Below are positions 59,318-64,000 of a DNA stretch of 64,000 bases, one piece after another. Within the stretch, counting starts at the first letter, position 1; every line of letters begins with the position of its first letter. The translations under genes and the position numbers were made by a program. The DNA comes from Ilyobacter_A sp963668015 (GTDB taxonomy: Bacteria > Fusobacteriota > Fusobacteriia > Fusobacteriales > Fusobacteriaceae). The stretch is from the NCBI GenBank assembly GCA_963668015.2, contig CAXXCR010000028.1:25724-89723 (forward strand), given 5' to 3'. Below the pieces are notes generated by a model that saw nothing but the letters and a program-made list of their open reading frames with translations, was not told the origin of the DNA and did no database searches.

Positions 59318-60547
59318 TTATTTTTTATCAATGTTTCTCAAATTATTAGCGGCCAAAACACCGGTAGAGCAAGCTGCCTGGATGTTGAATCCCCCCGTAT
59401 CTCCGTCTATATCAAGCACTTCGCCTGCGAAGAAAAGACCCTGTACCAGTTTTGACTCCATGGTTTTTGGATTTACTTCTTTTAAATCTATCCCGCCGGC
59501 AGTGGCCATAGCAACATCAAAGTTTCCTAGTTTTGACACTGTAAATTCATGTTTGGACAAGTTGTCGGCTAGCAGCCCCCTGTTGGACTTACTGAGTTCA
59601 GAAAGTTTCGTGTTTTCTGCTATTCCCAAAATTTTGAGAAGTTTTTTCAGAAATCTCTCGGGGACTTCATATTTTCCCAAGAACTTTTTTACACTCTGTT
59701 TTCCACTGCTGTTTGATGCTTCTATGATCTCGCTGACAAACTTTTCTCTTTCCACTCCGATAAAGTTTATGTACAGGGTATCCCCTTTTTTTATATACCT
59801 GGAAAAATCTATTATACCGGGACCGCTTAAATTATTGTGGGTTAAAAGGACATCTCCGCTATGCTGATTTATTTTTTTAGAATCCCTGTAGAGTTCGATC
59901 TTGATATTTTTGAAAGACATTCCGGACAGGTCCGAATAAGGATAATCCTTTACGAAAACCGGAGTCAAAGCCGGCCTTGCATCCGTTATCGTGTGCCCGA
60001 AAAGTTTGGCCAATTTGTATCCGTCACCCTCAGATCCGGTGGCAGGATAGGATTTTCCTCCTGTAGAGATTAAAAGGTTTTTTCCTGTAAAATTTTCGGT
60101 TTCGCATGCTACTTTAAACAGCTCTGATACTTTTGATGCCTGCAAAGCAGCGGTGTTTGTAAAAATATCCACTCCGAGATGCTGAAGCTCGTCTGTTAAG
60201 AGTTTTAGAACATCTGTGGATCTCATGCTTTCAGGGAAATATTTTCCGTTTTCCAAAGCGATGATTTTCAAACCTCTACCTTCTATAAATTTGATAAGAT
60301 CTTGTGGTTTGTATTTGTACAGTGGATTTTTTAAAAACTTTCCGTTGTCGCCATATCTGCTTAAAAAATGGTTTATATCCCCCTTATGACTTATATTGCA
60401 TTTTCCAGACCCTGCAACCAGTATTTTTTTTCCGATGTTGTTTTTCTTTTCTACAATAGCTACATTCAGCCCATTTTTTGCTGCATATATTGCTGCAAAA
60501 ATTCCCGCTGGCCCGCCTCCTATTACAATTAGATCGTATATATTCAA
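59318..60547 (-). CDS. HI0933/YhiN-family FAD-dependent oxidoreductase
   Basis: The protein has 409 residues. The N-terminal Rossmann motif GGGPAGIFAAIYAAKNG binds FAD, VAGSGKCNISH is the family signature, LISTGGKSYPATGSEGDGY lies near residue 160, and the C-terminal GLFFAGEVLDIDGDTGGFN completes the FAD site. These proteins are annotated as aminoacetone oxidase family or BaiN-like; their physiological reaction is uncertain. AGGTATAAG precedes the ATG at 60547. It is not part of an operon; repeats lie on both sides. Confidence 0.9.
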   Translation of the reverse strand: MNIYDLIVIGGGPAGIFAAIYAAKNGLNVAIVEKKNNIGKKILVAGSGKCNISHKGDINHFLSRYGDNGKFLKNPLYKYKPQDLIKFIEGRGLKIIALENGKYFPESMRSTDVLKLLTDELQHLGVDIFTNTAALQASKVSELFKVACETENFTGKNLLISTGGKSYPATGSEGDGYKLAKLFGHTITDARPALTPVFVKDYPYSDLSGMSFKNIKIELYRDSKKINQHSGDVLLTHNNLSGPGIIDFSRYIKKGDTLYINFIGVEREKFVSEIIEASNSSGKQSVKKFLGKYEVPERFLKKLLKILGIAENTKLSELSKSNRGLLADNLSKHEFTVSKLGNFDVAMATAGGIDLKEVNPKTMESKLVQGLFFAGEVLDIDGDTGGFNIQAACSTGVLAANNLRNIDKK

Positions 60548-60632
60548 CTTATACCTCCGACTATATATTATTCAGAAGAAATTATACCTTTTTATACAAA
60601 ATAATTCAACTATGGGAAAGTTTGCTTATTTG

Positions 60633-60966
60633 GTCTAAGCTACAACCAGGTTAAAAAATATTGAATTTCTTGTAAGTGCGTAAAAATCTTTTTGGTCACG
60701 AATCTCACGAATAGGCACGAATTCAAATAAAAGACCTTGGCCACAGAGTGCGCATGGGAAAAGAGTGAGTTTTACAGAGGATGAGTAGAAACCTTTATTT
60801 CTCTATGTTTTTAATGATTGGTGAGATTCGTGTAATTCGTGACAAAAAATGATTTTGACTTTAAGGATTTTCTCTGTTTAGCTCTTGTTTTAAATCTCTG
60901 TGTCCGAAATAATTTTAGAGAAATTTAGTAATTTATCGCAATAATTTAAGTTGTAATTTGAGCTGT
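60633..60966. repeat. MITE-like repeat, family A copy (worn ends)
   Basis: Both termini are diverged (GTCTAAGCTACAACC and AAGTTGTAATTTGAG), but the interior is a full set of family-A blocks: GGTCACGAATCTCACGAATA, CCACAGAGTGCGCATGGG, GATTCGTGTAATTCGTGAC, AAATCTCTGTGTCCG. The stretch 60967-61117 holds no gene. Confidence 0.75.
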
Positions 60967-61117
60967 TTATTTTTGATGGGCTGTAGTTTATATATGGTCA
61001 TAAATTGGTGATGAATATTAAAGGAACTTTGGACTTTATCTTGAAAAAGTATTTAATATAAATTAATTGTGGTCGGAATAGAAAAAATATCTGAAATTTT
61101 AAAAGTTAGGAGTAGCC

Positions 61118-62197
61118 ATGGGTGATTATATATCAATGTTTAAGATAGTTGCTATACTTATAGTAGCTTCTGTAATTTTAGGGATACTGCTTCTTGCTGT
61201 ACATATGGTTTTGAAATTGGCGTTCAAGGGGAAAATCAGTAAAAATGTTTATAAACAACTTATAATGGCCGGATTAACATTTCTGGGAGTGATATCAGTA
61301 ATTTTGGTATTACCCATAACTGATACGCTTAGGGGACAGATACTTAGTCTTATAGGGATAATAATAAGTGCGACTCTGGCACTTAGCTCTACAACTTTAA
61401 TGGGGAATGTACTTGCCGGAGTTATGGTGAGAAGTATTAACAGTTTCCGCATAGGAGATTTTGTAGAGGTGGATGATAATTTTGGGAGAGTTTCTGAAAA
61501 AGGGCTTCTTCATGTGGAGGTGCAGACCGAGGACAGAAACTTGGTTACGATACCTAATATGCTTCTGGTTACAAAATCAGTAAAAGTGTTTCATTCTACG
61601 GGGACCATTGTAATGGCGGAAGTTTCCTTAGGTTACGATGTGCCCAGAACTGATGTGAATAACCTTCTCATAGAAGCTGCCGAAAAAGCAGAATTGAAAG
61701 ACCCGTTTGTATATATACTGAAGCTGGGTGATTTTTCCATACTATACAGAGTTAGTGGTCTGCTTCAGGAGGTAAAACAGGTTATATCTGCAAAGTCTCG
61801 CCTAAACTCGGAAATATTAGATAGCCTTCATGGTGCAGATGTGGAGATAGTTTCACCTAATTTTATGAATACCAGAAGTATAGTGGGGAAAAAGTTTGTA
61901 CCGGTGAAAAAGAAAAATGAAGAAAATCCTCAACAGGAGGTAAAACCTGAGGAAACAGTTTTTGATAAGGCGGACAAGGCAGAAAAAATAGAAGAACTAA
62001 AGTTAAAACTCAGTGATACACAGGAAAAAGTAAAAAAAATAAAAGAAACTTTGAAAAATACAGCAACGGAAGAAGACAGGCTGAGTGCAGAGGAAGATGC
62101 CCAGCAGCTGGAGATATATGAGAACTCCTTGAGATTGAAGCTGGATAAAATGGAGGAGGATATCCAAACTGAGAACAAGCCTGATATTAAAGGATAG
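61118..62197 (+). CDS. MscS-type mechanosensitive channel
   Basis: The protein has 359 residues. Three N-terminal helices end in the pore helix ATLALSSTTLMGNVLAGVMV (residues 87-106), followed directly by the beta domain FRIGDFVEVDDNFGRV and ERDNLVTIPNMLLVTK-like strands. The C-terminal 100 residues are a charged coiled coil (KAEKIEELKLKLSDTQEKVK), longer than in MscS. It should open under membrane tension to release solutes after osmotic downshock. It appears to be a single gene. Confidence 0.9.
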   Translation: MGDYISMFKIVAILIVASVILGILLLAVHMVLKLAFKGKISKNVYKQLIMAGLTFLGVISVILVLPITDTLRGQILSLIGIIISATLALSSTTLMGNVLAGVMVRSINSFRIGDFVEVDDNFGRVSEKGLLHVEVQTEDRNLVTIPNMLLVTKSVKVFHSTGTIVMAEVSLGYDVPRTDVNNLLIEAAEKAELKDPFVYILKLGDFSILYRVSGLLQEVKQVISAKSRLNSEILDSLHGADVEIVSPNFMNTRSIVGKKFVPVKKKNEENPQQEVKPEETVFDKADKAEKIEELKLKLSDTQEKVKKIKETLKNTATEEDRLSAEEDAQQLEIYENSLRLKLDKMEEDIQTENKPDIKG

Positions 62198-62296
62198 CTT
62201 GTTTTTAAAACTTAAAATTTAATGTGTTTAAAACCCGATCACTTGAGCGAGATGACGATATTTTATATGAGATTGTCGGAAAATTCACATTTTAAT

Positions 62297-62325
62297 TTGA
62301 CAGATCTAGTTTAATATGGTATTAT
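62297..62325 (+). promoter_or_regulatory. Promoter of the cold-shock gene
   Basis: TTGACA, 17-base spacer, TATTAT. The predicted start near 62332 leaves a 5' untranslated leader of about 125 bases, as in cspA mRNAs whose leader acts as a thermosensor. Confidence 0.82.
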
Positions 62326-62456
62326 AAGTAGCAATGATTTAGAAAGAGTTTCATTTCTGATTTTTGGTATATCTTGTAAAATACTTATAAATTGGATATG
62401 TTAGCGTTATTTCTAATTCTATATTTTAAAAAAGTATTTTATGGAGGTATTTAGAA

Positions 62457-62657
62457 ATGGTAAACGGAACAGTAAAATGGTTCAACGCAGAAAAAGGATT
62501 TGGATTCATCACATCTGAAGAAGGAAGCGATGTATTCGTACACTTCAGCCAAATCAACAAACAAGGATTCAAAACTTTAGAAGAGGGAGAGGAAGTAACT
62601 TTCGAAATTACTGAAGGTCAAAAAGGTCCTCAAGCTTCTAACGTAACAGCTAGATAA
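62457..62657 (+). CDS. cspA: Cold-shock protein (CspA family)
   Basis: A 66-residue single cold-shock domain. The RNA-binding motifs KGFGFITSEE (RNP1) and VFVHFS (RNP2) are intact, preceded by NGTVKWFNAE. It acts as an RNA chaperone that melts mRNA structure at low temperature or during growth. GGAGG precedes the ATG by eight bases. The long leader and strong codon usage suggest high expression. Confidence 0.96.
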   Translation: MVNGTVKWFNAEKGFGFITSEEGSDVFVHFSQINKQGFKTLEEGEEVTFEITEGQKGPQASNVTAR

Positions 62658-62669
62658 TTGAACTCATTA

Positions 62670-62692
62670 CCTGCCGAAAGGCAGGTTTTTTA
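62670..62692 (+). terminator. Terminator of cspA
   Basis: CCTGCC, loop GAAA, GGCAGG followed by TTTTTTA. Confidence 0.92.
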
Positions 62693-62765
62693 TTTTATAA
62701 ATAAAGAAAACCACCTGCTATGCGGGTGGTCATAAAAAAGCCAGAAGGCTATGCATATGATATAA

Positions 62766-62820
62766 GATCTCCTTTGTATATTTTTGGTCGGCAAACCAAT
62801 TTATTATATCAAAGGAGATC
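62766..62820 (+). promoter_or_regulatory. Hairpin sequestering the tnpA ribosome site
   Basis: GATCTCCTTTG (62766-62776) is the exact complement of CAAAGGAGATC (62810-62820), which contains the AAGGAG ribosome site of tnpA. A small inner hairpin (TTGGTCGGCAAACCAA) closes the loop. Translation would thus be kept low, as described for IS200 leaders. Confidence 0.85.
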
Positions 62821-62823
62821 AAA

Positions 62824-63291
62824 ATGGATAATAATAGTTTAGCACATACGAAGTGGAATTGTAAATATCGTATAGTATTTGCACCAAAGTATAGAAGACA
62901 AGTAATAGATGGGAAGATAAAACAAGATATAGGTCAAATATTGAGGAAATTATGTGAACATAAAAAAGTAGAAATCCAGGAGACAAGTGCCTGTAAAGAT
63001 CATATTCATATGTTAGTGAGTGTTCCGCCAAAACTGAGTATATCATCATTTGTAGGATACTTGAAAGGGAAGAGTTCATTGATGATATTTGATAGACCTG
63101 CCAACTTAAAATATAGGAATGGAAATAGACATTTTTGGTGTAGAGGTTATTATGTAGATACTGTTGGGAGAAATAGGAAAAGGATAGAAGAATATATAAG
63201 GAATCAGTTACAGGATGATATTGCAATAGATCAGCTAAGTTTGTTGGAATACGTAGACCCATTTACTGGAAAGAAGATAAAAAAGAAATAA
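62824..63291 (+). CDS. tnpA: IS200-type Y1 transposase TnpA
   Basis: A 155-residue HUH endonuclease acting on single-stranded DNA. The metal-binding motif is DHIHMLVSVPP (about residues 59-69), and the nucleophilic tyrosine is in RIEEYIRNQ near 127. The opening HTKWNCKYRIVFAPKYRR is the family signature. The frame is intact and full length, so the element may still be active. The ribosome site AAGGAG is buried in a leader hairpin. Confidence 0.95.
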   Translation: MDNNSLAHTKWNCKYRIVFAPKYRRQVIDGKIKQDIGQILRKLCEHKKVEIQETSACKDHIHMLVSVPPKLSISSFVGYLKGKSSLMIFDRPANLKYRNGNRHFWCRGYYVDTVGRNRKRIEEYIRNQLQDDIAIDQLSLLEYVDPFTGKKIKKK

Positions 63292-63651
63292 TAAACCCAA
63301 GAGCTGCTTTAGTAGCAGAATGAAAATAAAAAACGGTTGGCAAACCGTTCAGAGGGGCTTAAGCCCTAAGTTAGTAACATACCCTTACAGGGCGGACAAA
63401 CTACCACTTGAAGTGGTAGTTTTGATTTTACACTAAGAAAGTATATAATGAGATTTTATACGAAATTTTTTAGTTTAAAATATTTGTATGAATTTTTAAA
63501 GTTATTGCATTCAGGAGAATTATTGATATGTTAAACTAGGTATTAGAAAATGTGCTGAGAGAAAACATTCGATTTCATAAATATAGTTTTTTTCTATGTG
63601 GATTTCAGGTTTAAAAACTTTTTGTAAATAAATTCAGTAATTATGTAAAAG

Positions 63652-63716
63652 AAAAAAATGAGTAAGCAAAAAAGCTGCTGTTAATTCAGCAGCTTTTTTG
63701 CTTACTCATTTTTTTC
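63652..63716. terminator. Very long bidirectional terminator hairpin
   Basis: AAAAAAATGAGTAAGCAAAA with AGCTGCTG on one arm pairs perfectly with CAGCAGCT and the complementary tail on the other, about 27 base pairs. The minus-strand gene ends inside it. The preceding 63426-63650 is AT-rich without a gene. Confidence 0.9.
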
Positions 63717-64000
63717 TTTCCATTTTTTATCCAATTCTTCAAGTTTTTTTGCAGCCATATCTCTTCCGCCTATGCCAAAGGCAACGGCAAAACCGATTGC
63801 GATAGCTCCAAGAGTGAAGCCAAAGGCCATATTTATAATCTCATTTGCAATCCCCATCTGCCTAAGCCCCATTGCCCCAACAAATATTATTATGGCAATT
63901 TTAGAAAATACTGCCAGGCACTCTTTGTTTTTGATCTCTGTTTTTTTTATGAAGTCAGAAGTAAAAGTTGATAGATAGACTCCGATTGTTATAATTAGCA
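63702..64000 (-). CDS. Conserved membrane protein with TM-helix repeats, C-terminal part
   Basis: The gene runs off the right edge; the last 98 residues are visible. Two hydrophobic helices (KIAIIIFVGAMGLRQMGIAN and MAFGFTLGAIAIGFAVAFGI) are followed by GGRDMAAKKLEELDKKWKE, the ending typical of PF05552 (conserved TM helix) proteins related to mechanosensitive channels. The stop lies within the long terminator hairpin. The upstream part, needed to tell whether an MscS domain is present, is outside the window. Confidence 0.75.
   Translation of the reverse strand, partial: LIITIGVYLSTFTSDFIKKTEIKNKECLAVFSKIAIIIFVGAMGLRQMGIANEIINMAFGFTLGAIAIGFAVAFGIGGRDMAAKKLEELDKKWKEKNE

Larger units (their letters stand above)
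62705..63425 (+). mobile_element. IS200-type element (IS200/IS605 family), tnpA only
   Basis: The element has no terminal inverted repeats. Instead, imperfect hairpins lie near each end: CCACCTGCTATGCGGGTGG (62711-62729) at the left and CTACCACTTGAAGTGGTAG (63401-63419) at the right. It encodes a single Y1 transposase and no TnpB. The exact ends are estimated from the hairpins. Confidence 0.82.

Overview
The window looks like a low-GC, Gram-negative anaerobe, most plausibly a member of the Fusobacteriota (Psychrilyobacter, Ilyobacter or Propionigenium type). The reasons are the AT-rich composition, strong GGAGG ribosome sites with frequent TTG/GTG starts, a trimeric bifurcating [FeFe] hydrogenase (HydABC), NfnAB, an outer-membrane/LolA-like export operon and a HutP protein. 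The taxonomic placement is an inference. No rRNA, tRNA or CRISPR array was seen.

Layout. 1-240: a ykkC-family riboswitch with a terminator drives the start of an ACT-domain gene (minus). 387-4221: minus-strand accessory genes (FNR-like reductase, Vat/CatB-type acetyltransferase, frameshifted M28 peptidase, membrane protein). 4638-10866: a decayed integron. Six attC/attI-like palindromes alternate with minus-strand cassette genes (GNAT, small unknown, fused flavoprotein, HEPN-like protein, metallo-beta-lactamase-fold protein, HNH-like protein) and end at a truncated, frameshifted tyrosine-integrase C-terminus lying in the same orientation, as in Treponema-type reverse integrons. 11120-24701: housekeeping genes (ABC exporter, MORN-repeat protein, Dabb protein, sbcDC, DUF2798/MarR pair, thrC-thrB-lysC operon, msrA). 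25813-28074: nfnAB. 28339-31422: a periplasmic binding protein paired with a diguanylate cyclase. 31456-36312: operon for an outer-membrane barrel protein, a LolCDE-like ABC transporter and a LolA-like protein. 36389-38500: an IS982-family insertion followed by decayed genes. 38505-40985: CPA2 antiporter broken by one in-frame stop. 41072-44000: small membrane protein, NlpC/P60 hydrolase, flavodoxin, VOC protein. 44863-45420: a strong promoter, four perfect 103-bp tandem repeats each encoding a 22-residue peptide, and a terminator. 46955-51706: GNAT, HutP, a leader with a terminator, a COG2984/4120/1101-type ABC transporter, and a LysE-type exporter. 51883-53463: second diguanylate cyclase. 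53797-57864: HydABC. 57928-64000: MBL-fold hydrolase, YhiN-like flavoprotein, MscS channel, cold-shock protein, IS200-type element, and a partial membrane protein.

How the parts fit. NfnAB and HydABC together would balance ferredoxin, NADH, NADPH and H2 in a fermenter. Two diguanylate cyclases, one beside its own binding protein, link extracellular sensing to c-di-GMP. Threonine synthesis from aspartate is one operon. A large share of the intergenic DNA consists of two families of MITE-like repeats (A, CACAGAG-rich; B, ORF-containing) whose ends match the terminal inverted repeats of the local IS982-family element. These repeats truncate or separate genes at several places and are nested in each other at 24800-25650.
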